DNA from: Acidimicrobiia bacterium | GTDB taxonomy: Bacteria; Actinomycetota; Acidimicrobiia; Spongiisociales; UBA5794 | Assembly: GCA_029939995.1 (NCBI GenBank) | Contig: JAOZRW010000011.1 | Coordinates: 1-50,998 of the forward strand | DNA: 50,998 bases | Direction of reading: 5' to 3' | Shown: piece after piece, positions 15,140-24,158 of the stretch | Position numbering within the stretch: position 1 is the stretch's first letter | Layout of the letters: each line of letters opens with the position of its first letter | Program-made: the position numbers and the translations under genes | The notes under the pieces: generated by a model | What the model was told of the DNA's origin: nothing | The model's database searches: none | What the model saw: the letters and a program-made list of their open reading frames with translations, nothing else

Positions 15140-16900
15140 ATGATCCCAGTACGAGCCTATTTCGACCTCCTCTCCGACTACCTGCGACCCCTCAGACCGC
15201 GGGTGGCTCTGCTCGGCGTCGTCCTCTTCGGAACCATCGGCCTGCAGCTGATCAACCCGCAGCTCATCAAGCGGTTCATCGACGGTGCGCTCGCCGGTCG
15301 CGGCACGAGCGACCTCGTGCCGATCGCCGTCGCATTCATGCTGATCGCCGTCGGGCAGCAGGCGCTCGCGATCTGGTCCACCTACCTGGCCGAAGACATC
15401 GGATGGACCGCCACCAACCGCCTCCGGGCGAACCTCACCGACCATGTGCTCCATCTCGACATGGGATTCCACAAGGGACACTCGTCCGGCGAACTCATCG
15501 AACGCATCGACGGCGACGTGACGTCGCTGTCGAACTTCTTCTCGGCGATGATGATCAAGGTCGTCGGGAACGGGGCGCTCGTCCTCGGGATCCTCGTGAT
15601 GCTGTGGCTCGAGAGCTGGATCGTCGGCCTCATCGTCACGATCTTCACCGTCATCGCCCTCGGGACGATGACGGGCCTGCACCGGATCGCCGTCCCCCGG
15701 TGGCGCGCCGTCCGCGCGACCGCAGCCGAGGCTTTCGGATTCGTCGGTGAGGTGGTCGAGGGCACCGAGGACATCACGGCGAACGGATCGGCCCCGTACA
15801 TGGAGGAACGCTTCAACGACATCCACCGCCGATGGCTCCCCCAGACGATCCGCGGGTGGATGGGCTGGGCGTGGATGTGGAGCACCACCATCGTCCTGTA
15901 CGGCCTCTCCACGTCGATCGTCTTCATCCTCGGCTCCTGGCTGTTCGGCATCGGGACGCTGACGATCGGCTCGGTCTACCTGGTGTTCCACTACGTCGAG
16001 ATGACCCGCCATCCGATGGAGCAGATCCGATCCCAGATGGAGGATCTCCAGAAGGCGGGGGCGGCCATCGCTCGCGTCGACGAGCTGATGGGAATGACCA
16101 CCCGTCTGAGGCCCGATGGCGACGAGCCCATCCAGCCCGGTCCGCTTCGCGTCACGTTCGATCGGGTCACGTTCTCCTACGCGGACGGCGAGGACGACTC
16201 GGACGACGAGACCGTCTTACACGGGGTGAGCTTCGACATCGCGCCGGGGAGGGTGGTCGGTCTCCTCGGACGGACCGGTAGCGGCAAGTCGACGATCGCC
16301 CGCCTGATCACCCGGCTGTACGAGCCGCAGGACGGGAGGGTGATGCTCGACGGCGTCGCGACGTGGGATGCGCACATCGTCGATCTCCGCAAACGGGTCG
16401 GCATGGTCACCCAGGACGTCCAGCTCTTCCGCGCATCGGTCCGGGACAACTTGACCTTCTTCAACGATCAGATCGGTGAGGACGAGATCCTCGACGCGAT
16501 CCACCGCCTCGAGCTCGACCCGTGGCTCGCCTCCCTGCCGGATGGTCTCGACACCCTGCTCGAATCCGGGAGCGGAGGCCTCTCGGCGGGCCAGGCCCAG
16601 CTGCTCGCGTTCACCCGGATCTTCCTCGAGGACCCCGGGGTCGTGGTGCTCGACGAAGCCTCGTCGCGCCTCGACCCGGCAACGGAGGCGCTCATCGAGC
16701 GCGCCGTCGACCACCTCCTCGAAGGTCGGACCGGCATCGTCATCGCCCACCGCCTCGGCACCGTCACCCGGGCGGATGACATCCTGATCCTCGACGACGG
16801 ACGGGTGGTCGAGTTCGGTGAGCGTGCCGCGCTCGCCGCGAACCCTGATTCCCGCTTCTCTGCGCTGCTCGCGACCGGTATGGAGGAGGTGCTCGCATGA
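15140..16900 (+). CDS. ABC exporter half-transporter, subunit A
   Basis: Membrane-fused ATPase of the ABC-B exporter type, 586 residues: transmembrane domain about 1-320, nucleotide-binding domain about 335-586. Walker A is GRTGSGKST (377-385), Walker B VVVLDE with catalytic Glu506, H-loop IVIAHRL. The signature motif is degenerate: LSAGQ (481-485) in place of LSGGQ. The partner gene follows with an ATGA overlap and has the reciprocal defects, so the two should form a heterodimer with one canonical and one degenerate ATP site. GAGGA precedes the ATG. The substrate is unknown; multidrug or lipid export is typical. Confidence 0.92.
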   Translation: MIPVRAYFDLLSDYLRPLRPRVALLGVVLFGTIGLQLINPQLIKRFIDGALAGRGTSDLVPIAVAFMLIAVGQQALAIWSTYLAEDIGWTATNRLRANLTDHVLHLDMGFHKGHSSGELIERIDGDVTSLSNFFSAMMIKVVGNGALVLGILVMLWLESWIVGLIVTIFTVIALGTMTGLHRIAVPRWRAVRATAAEAFGFVGEVVEGTEDITANGSAPYMEERFNDIHRRWLPQTIRGWMGWAWMWSTTIVLYGLSTSIVFILGSWLFGIGTLTIGSVYLVFHYVEMTRHPMEQIRSQMEDLQKAGAAIARVDELMGMTTRLRPDGDEPIQPGPLRVTFDRVTFSYADGEDDSDDETVLHGVSFDIAPGRVVGLLGRTGSGKSTIARLITRLYEPQDGRVMLDGVATWDAHIVDLRKRVGMVTQDVQLFRASVRDNLTFFNDQIGEDEILDAIHRLELDPWLASLPDGLDTLLESGSGGLSAGQAQLLAFTRIFLEDPGVVVLDEASSRLDPATEALIERAVDHLLEGRTGIVIAHRLGTVTRADDILILDDGRVVEFGERAALAANPDSRFSALLATGMEEVLA

Positions 16901-18687
16901 CGGCTCGTTCCAACGCCCCGATCGGTCGCATCGTTGCGACGCTGATAGCGAATCAGCGGCTTCGGTACTTCGCGAGTCTCGTCATGTGGATCACGATCTG
17001 GACGGCCCCGATCATCGTCGGGCTTCTCATCGCTGCCTTCTTCGACCAGCTCACCGGTGAGACCGCGGGATGGAACCTCCCGACGATCCTCGGGGTGCTC
17101 TGGGCGTACCTGGCCGCCCGGATCATCGCCGTCTTCAGCGCGATGCGCCTCCACTCGGGGCTGCTGTTCCGCGCGGGAGCCGGGATGCGGGCGTCGATGC
17201 TCGCCTGGATCTTCTCACTTCCCGGAGCGCGACCCGTCGAGGAGACACCGGGCGAAGTCGTGTCGCGCTTCCGCGACGACGTCAACCACACGCTCGAGGC
17301 GCTGGACTTCACGGTCGACTTCCTCGGGTCGACGGTGTCGGCCATCGTGGCGATCGTCATCCTCTTCACCATCGATCCCACGATGACGATGGTCGTGTTC
17401 GCCCCGGTGGCGATCGTGATCTTCGTCGTGAGTCGCACCGGGTCGATGATCCGCCGGTACCGAACGGCGGCCCGCGAATCGACCGAGGCGATCACCGGAT
17501 TCCTGGGTGAGACGCTCAGCTCCGTTCAGTCGGTGAAGGTCGCCGGGGCCGAAGGGACGATGCTCGATCACTTCGACGAACTGAACGCCGTCCGACGGAA
17601 GATGATGGTGCGCGACCGCACGTTCAGCGCCGGTCTCGAAGCGGTATTTCACAACACCGTCAGCATCGGCACAGGACTCATCCTGATCCTCGCCGCGGGG
17701 TCGATCTCGACCGACGGGTCGGCCGGCATCACCGTGGGCGAGTTCAGCCTGTTCGTCTACCTCCTGGGCATGGTGACGGACTCCGCCTACTTCGTGGGCC
17801 TGTTCATCGCTCGCGTGAAACAAGCCGGGGTCTCCGCCGATCGCATGATCTCGCTGATGCGCGGCGCGACGTGGCGAGACCTCGTCGTCGACCGGAACCT
17901 CTCCGCGCCGTCGGCTCCTCACATTCGACCCGGGCCCGTGCGCAGCCCCGACGACTCGGCGGGGCACGAGCGGTTGCTCTCCGTTCGCGATCTCACGTAC
18001 CGGTATCCCTCGTCCGGAGCGGGGATCGAATCGATCGACCTCGACATCGACACGGGTCGGTTCGTCGTCGTGACCGGACGGATCGGCTCTGGCAAGACGA
18101 CGCTGCTGCGCGCCATCCTGGGGCTCGTCCCCGCCGACGGCGGCACGATCATGTGGAAGGGCGAGCCCGTCCGAGATCCGGCATCGTTCATGACACCCCC
18201 GCGCACGGCGTACACGCCGCAGGTGCCACGGCTGTTCTCGTTGACGCTCGCCGAGAACCTGACGCTCGGCATCGACGCGACCGATGACGAAGTCGCCGCA
18301 GCGATCCACACGGCCACCATGGAGGACGACCTGGCCGCCATGCACGATGGTCTCGAGACCCTCGTCGGCCCCCGCGGAGTTCGTCTCTCCGGCGGTCAGA
18401 TCCAGCGATCCGCGGCCGCCCGCATGCTCGTGCGGCGCCCGGAGCTCCTCGTCTTCGACGATCTCTCCAGTGCCCTCGACGTCGAGACGGAACAGACGCT
18501 GTGGGATCGCTTGTTCGCCGACGGCTCCGGGGCGACGGCGCTCGTCGTGTCGCATCGGAAACCGGCTCTGCAGCGAGCGGATCTCGTCGTCGTCATGCGC
18601 GATGGGAAGGTCGAAGCGAGCGGAACGGCGGCCGAACTCCTCGAATCGTCGCCCGAGTTCAGACGCCTCTGGCGACAGGACACGAGC

Positions 18688-18696
<9 letters not shown>
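16897..18696 (+). CDS. ABC exporter half-transporter, subunit B
   Basis: Second half of the heterodimeric exporter, 599 residues: transmembrane domain about 1-315, nucleotide-binding domain about 360-599. Walker A is GRIGSGKTT (394-402) and the signature is canonical LSGGQ (497-501). The Walker B end reads VFDD, with Asp522 where the catalytic Glu is expected. The H-loop His is present (VVSHRK). Combined with subunit A, the canonical site uses A's Walker motifs and B's signature, while the other site has both a non-catalytic Walker B and a degenerate signature. This is the arrangement known from TM287/288, BmrCD and TAP. Its final codons form part of an 11-base inverted repeat. Confidence 0.92.
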
Positions 18697-18747
<51 letters not shown>

Positions 18748-18762
18748 CTCCACTTCCCGCAC

Positions 18763-19356
18763 TCACGGCCTGGTGATCGACAGAACCTCGATGTTGAAGG
18801 TCAGGGCTTTGCCGGCCAGCTCGTGGTTCGCGTCGAGCACGACCGTGTCGTCCTTGACCTTGAGGACGACGGCCGCCTGTCCCGTGTTGAGATAGACGCG
18901 ATCGCCGACCGCGACGTCGCCCTGATCGTCTCCGATCGGCACCTCGATCACGTTGTCTTCGGTCCACTCCCCGTAGGCCTCTTCCGCGGGGATGCGCACC
19001 TCTCGCGACTCCCCGACGCGCAGGCCCCGGACCGCGTCATCGAACCCGGCGATGACCTGTCCGGTTCCCACGGTGAAGGAGAACGGGATGCCACGCTCCC
19101 GGGACGAGTCGAAGGTCGAGCCGTCGTCGAGCGTTCCGTCGTAATGGACCTCGATCAGATCTCCATCCTGCACGATGAGCGTTCCTTCCGTTGAGGCCCC
19201 CTGGGGGGATGTCGTCGTCGCCACGGTCGAAGCGATCGAGGTGGTGGCGGAAGCGGTTGCAGCGGCGGCGCCGTCGGCCCCGGCGTCATCGCCGGAGCAC
19301 GCCGCAAGGACGACCGCCGCGGCGATCGAAGCGATGATCACAGGACGCTTGAGCAT
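18763..19356 (-). CDS. FKBP/SlyD-type peptidyl-prolyl isomerase lipoprotein
   Basis: Predicted extracytoplasmic prolyl isomerase, 197 residues. The signal peptide ends in a lipobox (LAAC, Cys20) and an Ala/Thr/Ser linker leads to the catalytic domain from about residue 57. VHYDGTLDDGSTFDSS, PFSFTVGTGQVIAGFD and GLRVGESREVRIPAEEAYGE are the FKBP core blocks. The following insert and the closing VLDANHELAGKALTFNIEVLSI are typical of SlyD-like isomerases with an insert-in-flap domain. The start at 19356 has GAGGAG upstream. It is convergent with the ABC genes and likely a monocistron. Confidence 0.9.
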   Translation of the reverse strand: MLKRPVIIASIAAAVVLAACSGDDAGADGAAAATASATTSIASTVATTTSPQGASTEGTLIVQDGDLIEVHYDGTLDDGSTFDSSRERGIPFSFTVGTGQVIAGFDDAVRGLRVGESREVRIPAEEAYGEWTEDNVIEVPIGDDQGDVAVGDRVYLNTGQAAVVLKVKDDTVVLDANHELAGKALTFNIEVLSITRP

Positions 19357-19432
19357 CGGGCTCCTCGTGTCGATGATTATGGAATAACGGAGCCTACGTC
19401 GTACCCTTGAGTAACCGAACGAACGGGATGCC

Positions 19433-19624
19433 ATGACCGCTCACGCGACGAACGAAACGACGAACACACTCCGAACGGTGGAGTTCATCGACGCATGGCT
19501 GAACGAGAACGCCATGTGGATCGATTCACGCGTGGTGGACTTCGCACTCGACGTGCGGACCCTTCTCGTGACGGAACCCGCCGCTCCCGAGCCCGAGCGC
19601 GAGCCCGTCGGCGCCGACGCATAG
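19433..19624 (+). CDS. Small hypothetical protein
   Basis: A 63-codon ORF with coding-like third positions (mostly G or C). It holds a helix-like segment (TVEFIDAWLNENAMWIDSRVVDFALDVRTLL) and a Pro/Glu-rich tail. No signal peptide, membrane helix or known motif. It lies 48 bases ahead of the acyl-CoA dehydrogenase start, but that gene has its own -10-like TATCCT, so they need not form one transcript. There is no clear ribosome-binding site. Confidence 0.5.
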   Translation: MTAHATNETTNTLRTVEFIDAWLNENAMWIDSRVVDFALDVRTLLVTEPAAPEPEREPVGADA

Positions 19625-19660
19625 ATACATTCGTCCGGAACGGGTCGACCCGTCTGCGCC

Positions 19661-19666
19661 TATCCT
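19661..19666 (+). promoter_or_regulatory. Probable -10 element for the acyl-CoA dehydrogenase gene
   Basis: TATCCT ends six bases before the ATG at 19673; no Shine-Dalgarno sequence is present. Confidence 0.4.
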
Positions 19667-19672
19667 CGGGGC

Positions 19673-21451
19673 ATGGCCGACTACACACCACCCCTGCGTG
19701 ACATCAAGTTCGTTCTCCGTCACATCGTCGGGATCGAAGACATCGTCGAGTACCCCGGATTCGAGCACGTCGATCTCGACACGATCGACGGCGCCCTCGA
19801 TGAGGCCGGACGGTTCATGTCGGAGGTGATCGCTCCGACGAACCGCGACGGCGACGAGATCGGATCGGTCTGGATGGACGGCCGCGTCATCACACCGGAC
19901 TCGTTCAAGGATGCCTGGAGGAAGTACGTCGAGACCGGCTGGAGCGCCGTCACGGGCCCGCTCGAGTACGGCGGTCACGGGTTCCCGGACGCCGTCGGCT
20001 TCGCTCTCAGCGAGATGTTCGTCTCCGCGAACCTCGCGTTCTCCCTCAATCCGATGCTGACCGGATCGGCCATCACGGTGATCGCCGATCACGCGGACGA
20101 CGACCTGCGATCCGTCTATCTCGAGAAGCTCGTCACCGCCGAGTGGACGGGGACCATGGTCCTGACCGAGCCGGAAGCCGGGTCCGACGTCGGGGCGCTC
20201 CGGACGAAGGCGATACCGAACGACGACGGGACCTATCGCATCAACGGGTCGAAGATCTTCATCACCTGGGGCGATCACGATCTCTCCGACAACGTCGTAC
20301 ATCTCGTTCTCGCCCGCCTCCCCGACGCTCCTCCGGGCACGCGGGGCATCTCGCTGTTCCTGGTGCCGAAGATGCTCGTCAACGACGACGGAACGATCGG
20401 AGCGTCGAACCATATCGAGACCGTGTCGATCGAGCACAAGCTCGGCATCCACGGGAGCCCGACCTGTGTCCTGGCCTACGAAGACTCGGTCGGCTACCTC
20501 ATCGGAGAGCCCAATCGCGGGATGCGCTACATGTTCAAGATGATGAATCAGGCCAGGCGCGAGGTCGGCCTGGAGGGACTCGGCATCGCCGATCGCGCCT
20601 ATCAGCAGGCGCTCGCGTACGCGATAGAACGCAGACAGGGCAGGGCCGTCGGCGCACCCAAGACGGAGCAGAGCCCGATCATCGAGCATCCCGACGTCCG
20701 TCGCATGCTGATGACGATGAAGGCCTACAACGAAGCCGCCCGCGGCCTCCTCTACGACACGGCCGCTGCCGGGGAGCGGAGCCACCGGCATCCGGACGAG
20801 ACTGGTCGAGCTGAGGGGGCCGCCCGTGTTGCGCTGCTCACGCCGGTGGCCAAGGCGTGGAGCACGGACCTCGGTGTCGAGATGGCTTCGATCGGCGTGC
20901 AGGTCCACGGTGGCGTCGGATACGTCGAAGAGACGGGCGCCGCACAGCATCTCCGGGACGCCCGCATCACGCCCATCTACGAGGGGACGAACGGCATCCA
21001 GGCGATCGACCTGGTCATGCGCAAGGTCCCGATGGGCGACGGCGCCGTCGTGCGGTCCTATCTGACCGAGATGGCCGAGCTCGCCGAGTCCCTCCCGTCA
21101 CACACCGACCCGCGGATCGCCGCTATGGGCGCCACGTTGGGCGAAGGCGTGAGTGCGCTCGAAGAGGCGACCGAGTGGCTCCTCGCAACCGATGATCCGA
21201 ACGATCGCCTCGCCGGGGCCACGCCCTACCTCGAGATGTTCGGCACCGTTGCGGGCGGCTACTACCTGGCACGGCTCGCGCTGGCGGCCTCGGCCGAGGA
21301 GCCGGACCCCTGGTACGAGGCGAAGATCGACACGGCGGCGTTCTATGCCGCGCAGCTCCTCCCGAGAGCTTCCGGCCTCCTCCCCTCGGTGACCGCAGGA
21401 GCGAGCGACCTGTTCGCGATCCCGGTCGATGCGCTGGGGGTAAGCCGGTGA
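19673..21451 (+). CDS. Acyl-CoA dehydrogenase of the long (DmdC-like) type
   Basis: FAD-dependent dehydrogenase of an acyl-CoA, 592 residues. The N-terminal start (PPLRDIKFVLRHI) and the extra C-terminal domain after about residue 470 mark the long family that includes 3-methylmercaptopropionyl-CoA dehydrogenase DmdC. The central domain carries MVLTEPEAGSDVGALRT and INGSKIFITWGDHD. The C-terminal helical domain has GGVGYVEETGAAQHLRD and YEGTNGIQAIDLVMRK, where the Glu of YEGTNG is the likely catalytic base. The actual substrate cannot be told from sequence. The stop overlaps the next start as GTGA. Confidence 0.9.
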   Translation: MADYTPPLRDIKFVLRHIVGIEDIVEYPGFEHVDLDTIDGALDEAGRFMSEVIAPTNRDGDEIGSVWMDGRVITPDSFKDAWRKYVETGWSAVTGPLEYGGHGFPDAVGFALSEMFVSANLAFSLNPMLTGSAITVIADHADDDLRSVYLEKLVTAEWTGTMVLTEPEAGSDVGALRTKAIPNDDGTYRINGSKIFITWGDHDLSDNVVHLVLARLPDAPPGTRGISLFLVPKMLVNDDGTIGASNHIETVSIEHKLGIHGSPTCVLAYEDSVGYLIGEPNRGMRYMFKMMNQARREVGLEGLGIADRAYQQALAYAIERRQGRAVGAPKTEQSPIIEHPDVRRMLMTMKAYNEAARGLLYDTAAAGERSHRHPDETGRAEGAARVALLTPVAKAWSTDLGVEMASIGVQVHGGVGYVEETGAAQHLRDARITPIYEGTNGIQAIDLVMRKVPMGDGAVVRSYLTEMAELAESLPSHTDPRIAAMGATLGEGVSALEEATEWLLATDDPNDRLAGATPYLEMFGTVAGGYYLARLALAASAEEPDPWYEAKIDTAAFYAAQLLPRASGLLPSVTAGASDLFAIPVDALGVSR

Positions 21452-22263
21452 CTTCCACAGGACCCTCCCGGGGCGCAGCTTTCTTCGACCTCGACCGCAC
21501 GATCATCAGCGGCTCGTCGGTCTTCCTCCTGGGGTGGGCCGCCTACCGGGCCGGCATGGTCTCGAACAGGGAGCTCGCGGCAGACGTGGCGAACGCGGCC
21601 ACCTTCCTGTTCGCCGGCGCTTCGGACGAAAAGACCGATGCCGTCAAGAACCGCGTGTTGCAAGCGATCGCCGGAGTGTCGGTCGAACGCATGGCCGAAC
21701 TCGGCGATCAGATCATTCCGCGCCTCGAGAGCGAGGTGCGTCGAGAGGCCCGCGGCTTGATCGATCTCCACCATGCGGCCGATCGTGACACCTACATCGT
21801 GTCGGCTTCCCCGATCGAGATCGTCGGAAAGTTCGCAGAGGCCATCGGGCTCACAGGCGGCATCGGAACGGTCGCGGCGGTCGAGAACGGCATCTACACG
21901 GGCGAACTCGCGGAGCCGTTCTGCTACGGAGAGGGAAAGGCGATCGCCGTCAGGAAGGTCGCCGAGGAGAAGGGCTACGACCTTCGCCTGTCGTACGCGT
22001 ACACGGACTCGGCGGGCGACCTCCCGATGCTCGAGATCGTCGGTCATCCCGTTGCCGTGAACCCGGACCGTGCCCTCGAGACGATCTCCTACCACCGCGG
22101 ATGGCCGATCGTCGAGTTCAGCAGGTCGCGCAAGAAGGTGATGAAGCGGACCACCGCAGCGATCGGCGCTACGGCGATTGCCGGTGCGTCGTTCGCCGCC
22201 GGCGTCGCAGCGGGCCAGCGTGCAGCCGCGCGACGCGGCCTCATCCGCCGCGTCCTCGGCTGA
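21448..22263 (+). CDS. HAD-IB family phosphatase with C-terminal membrane helix
   Basis: Predicted phosphohydrolase of the SerB-like HAD subfamily IB, 271 residues. The nucleophile motif is FFDLDRTI near residue 13, motif II is YIVSASP, and the acidic motif IV is AYTDSAGDLPML. The C-terminus (about 236-262) is a Gly/Ala-rich hydrophobic segment followed by Arg, a likely membrane anchor, as seen in actinobacterial members associated with lipid metabolism. It starts with GTG overlapping the preceding dehydrogenase stop, so the pair is translationally coupled. The substrate is unknown. Confidence 0.86.
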   Translation: MTSTGPSRGAAFFDLDRTIISGSSVFLLGWAAYRAGMVSNRELAADVANAATFLFAGASDEKTDAVKNRVLQAIAGVSVERMAELGDQIIPRLESEVRREARGLIDLHHAADRDTYIVSASPIEIVGKFAEAIGLTGGIGTVAAVENGIYTGELAEPFCYGEGKAIAVRKVAEEKGYDLRLSYAYTDSAGDLPMLEIVGHPVAVNPDRALETISYHRGWPIVEFSRSRKKVMKRTTAAIGATAIAGASFAAGVAAGQRAAARRGLIRRVLG

Positions 22264-22268
22264 GGATA

Positions 22269-22287
22269 CGCGGGGTAACCCTCCGCG
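22269..22287 (+). terminator. Possible hairpin after the HAD phosphatase gene
   Basis: CGCGG (22269-22273) pairs with CCGCG (22283-22287), and inner bases can extend the stem to about seven pairs including one G-T. No T-run follows, so this is weak support for a terminator. Confidence 0.25.
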
Positions 22288-22328
22288 ACCGCTACCTTTG
22301 AGAGAGGCCCTCAGCGGCCGACCTCTTC

Positions 22329-23561
22329 ATGACCAACGAACTCACCACAGACACCACCTTCGCCGATCTCGGCGTCGGCCCCGAACTCCTCGCCGTTCTC
22401 AACAAGGCGGGCTTCGAGGAGCCGTTCCCGATCCAGGCGATGACCATCCCCGACGGCCTCGCAGGCCTCGACGTGCTCGGCAAGGCGAAGACCGGCTCGG
22501 GGAAGACGCTCGCGTTCGGTTTGCCGATCGTCGAGGGACTCGATCCTGCAGATCCGTTCCACCCGAAGGCACTCGTTCTCGTGCCGACGAGAGAGTTGGC
22601 GATGCAGGTGACTCGCGACCTCGAACCGCTCATCGCTGCACGCGGGCTTCGGCTCGTGACCGTCTACGGCGGAGCATCGATGAAGGACCAGATCGACGCG
22701 CTCACCGCCGGCGTCGAGCTCCTCATCGCGACACCGGGCCGCTTGATCGACCTGATGGAGCGTCGGAAGGCTCGACTCGACGAGATCGCGGTGGCGTGCA
22801 TCGACGAGGCGGATCAGATGGCCGACATGGGGTTCATGCCCCAGGTCCGCAGGATCATGTCGGCGGTGCCGGACAAGCATCAGACGTACCTCTTCTCGGC
22901 GACGCTCGATTCGCAGGTCCAGGAGTTGGTCGACCGCTACATGACCGACCCGGTCCGTCACGAAGTCGAATCCGACTCGGAGACGGTCGACACGATGGAG
23001 CACCGGTTCCTCAAGGTCCATCATCTCGACAAGCCGAAGATGGCGGCGCAGATCAGCCGCAGAGCCGATCGCACCCTCATGTTCACCCGTACGAAGTGGG
23101 CGGCGGACGACCTCACACGGAAGCTCCGGGATCTCGGCATCAACGCCGTCGCCATCCACGGTGACCTCCCCCAGCAGAAGCGGGAGCAATCGTTGACCCG
23201 TTTCCGCGAGGGCAAGGCCACGGTCCTCGTCGCCACGAACGTCGCCGCACGCGGGCTCCACATCGAAGGCGTCGACATCGTCATCCACTACGACCCGCCG
23301 GACGATCCCAAGACCTACCTCCATCGGTCGGGGCGGACGGCTCGCGCCGGCGAGGAAGGCCTCGTCGTGACACTCGTCGAATGGGACCAGGTCAACGAGG
23401 TGCTCGGGATCCAGCGTCGTGCAGGACTCAACGTTCCGATCATCAAGATGTTCTCGAACGATGAGCGGATCGACGACCTCTTCTCCTGGCAGCCTCCGAC
23501 GGAACTCGCCCCGTTCAAACCGGGCTCCCAACGCAAGCTCCGTCGCCGCCGCGGCTTCTGA
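22329..23561 (+). CDS. DEAD-box ATP-dependent RNA helicase
   Basis: RNA unwinding enzyme of the RhlE/DeaD type, 410 residues. Motifs in order: Q-motif region (FPIQAMTIP), motif I AKTGSGKT, Ia PTRELAMQ, Ib TPGRLIDL, II DEAD (CIDEADQMADMGF), III SAT, IV LMFTRTK, V VATNVAARGLHIEGVD and VI HRSGRTARAG. The C-terminus is short and ends with a basic KLRRRRGF tail, so there is no long auxiliary RNA-binding domain. A TACCTT hexamer lies about 35 bases upstream. Roles in cold adaptation, ribosome assembly or RNA decay are typical of the family. Confidence 0.93.
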   Translation: MTNELTTDTTFADLGVGPELLAVLNKAGFEEPFPIQAMTIPDGLAGLDVLGKAKTGSGKTLAFGLPIVEGLDPADPFHPKALVLVPTRELAMQVTRDLEPLIAARGLRLVTVYGGASMKDQIDALTAGVELLIATPGRLIDLMERRKARLDEIAVACIDEADQMADMGFMPQVRRIMSAVPDKHQTYLFSATLDSQVQELVDRYMTDPVRHEVESDSETVDTMEHRFLKVHHLDKPKMAAQISRRADRTLMFTRTKWAADDLTRKLRDLGINAVAIHGDLPQQKREQSLTRFREGKATVLVATNVAARGLHIEGVDIVIHYDPPDDPKTYLHRSGRTARAGEEGLVVTLVEWDQVNEVLGIQRRAGLNVPIIKMFSNDERIDDLFSWQPPTELAPFKPGSQRKLRRRRGF

Positions 23562-23634
23562 CGGCCGACACGTCGCGAACAACGACGGGGATCGACGTAG
23601 GGTTCGGGACGCACACCCGATCACAGGAGCCCCC

Positions 23635-24147
23635 ATGGCAGCGCAGTACAACGCACCCCCCGAACTGACGATCGACCTCTCCAAGACCTACTCGGCGACG
23701 CTTCACACGAGCGCGGGCGACATCACGATCCGCTTCTTCGCGGCCGACGCTCCCCAGACCGTCAACAACTTCGTCTTCCTCGCCCGCGACGGGTTCTACG
23801 ACGGCGTGATCTTCCACCGCACCATCAAGGGCTTCATGATCCAGGGCGGCGATCCCACGGGCACCGGCACCGGCGGTCCCGGCTACCGGTTCCGCGACGA
23901 GTTCCACGACAAGACGAAGTACTCGCGCGGGACCGTGGCGATGGCGAACGCCGGGCCGAACACGAACGGCTCACAGTTCTTCATCTGCCATGAAGACGTC
24001 GGACTCCCCAACGCCTACACGATCTTCGGAGAGGTCGTCGACGGCATGGACGTCGTCGACGCGATCGCCGAGAATCCGACAGGGGCGCAAGACCGGCCGC
24101 ACGACCCCGTGACGATCGATTCGATCGACATCGTCGAGAGCGAGTAG
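23635..24147 (+). CDS. Cyclophilin-type peptidyl-prolyl isomerase
   Basis: Cytoplasmic prolyl cis-trans isomerase of 170 residues; no signal peptide. Core cyclophilin blocks are VNNFVFLARDGFYDGVIFHRTIKGFMIQGGDPTGTG written in shorter pieces: FHRTIKGFMIQGGD (the Arg is catalytic), GTVAMANAGPNTNGSQFFI and HTSAGDITIRFF. The ATG at 23635 is preceded by AGGAGC at good spacing; the frame is open further upstream but that part is a shadow of the helicase gene. It ends 11 bases from the stop of the convergent VanW gene. Confidence 0.92.
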   Translation: MAAQYNAPPELTIDLSKTYSATLHTSAGDITIRFFAADAPQTVNNFVFLARDGFYDGVIFHRTIKGFMIQGGDPTGTGTGGPGYRFRDEFHDKTKYSRGTVAMANAGPNTNGSQFFICHEDVGLPNAYTIFGEVVDGMDVVDAIAENPTGAQDRPHDPVTIDSIDIVESE

Positions 24148-24158
24148 CCGCAGCGAAA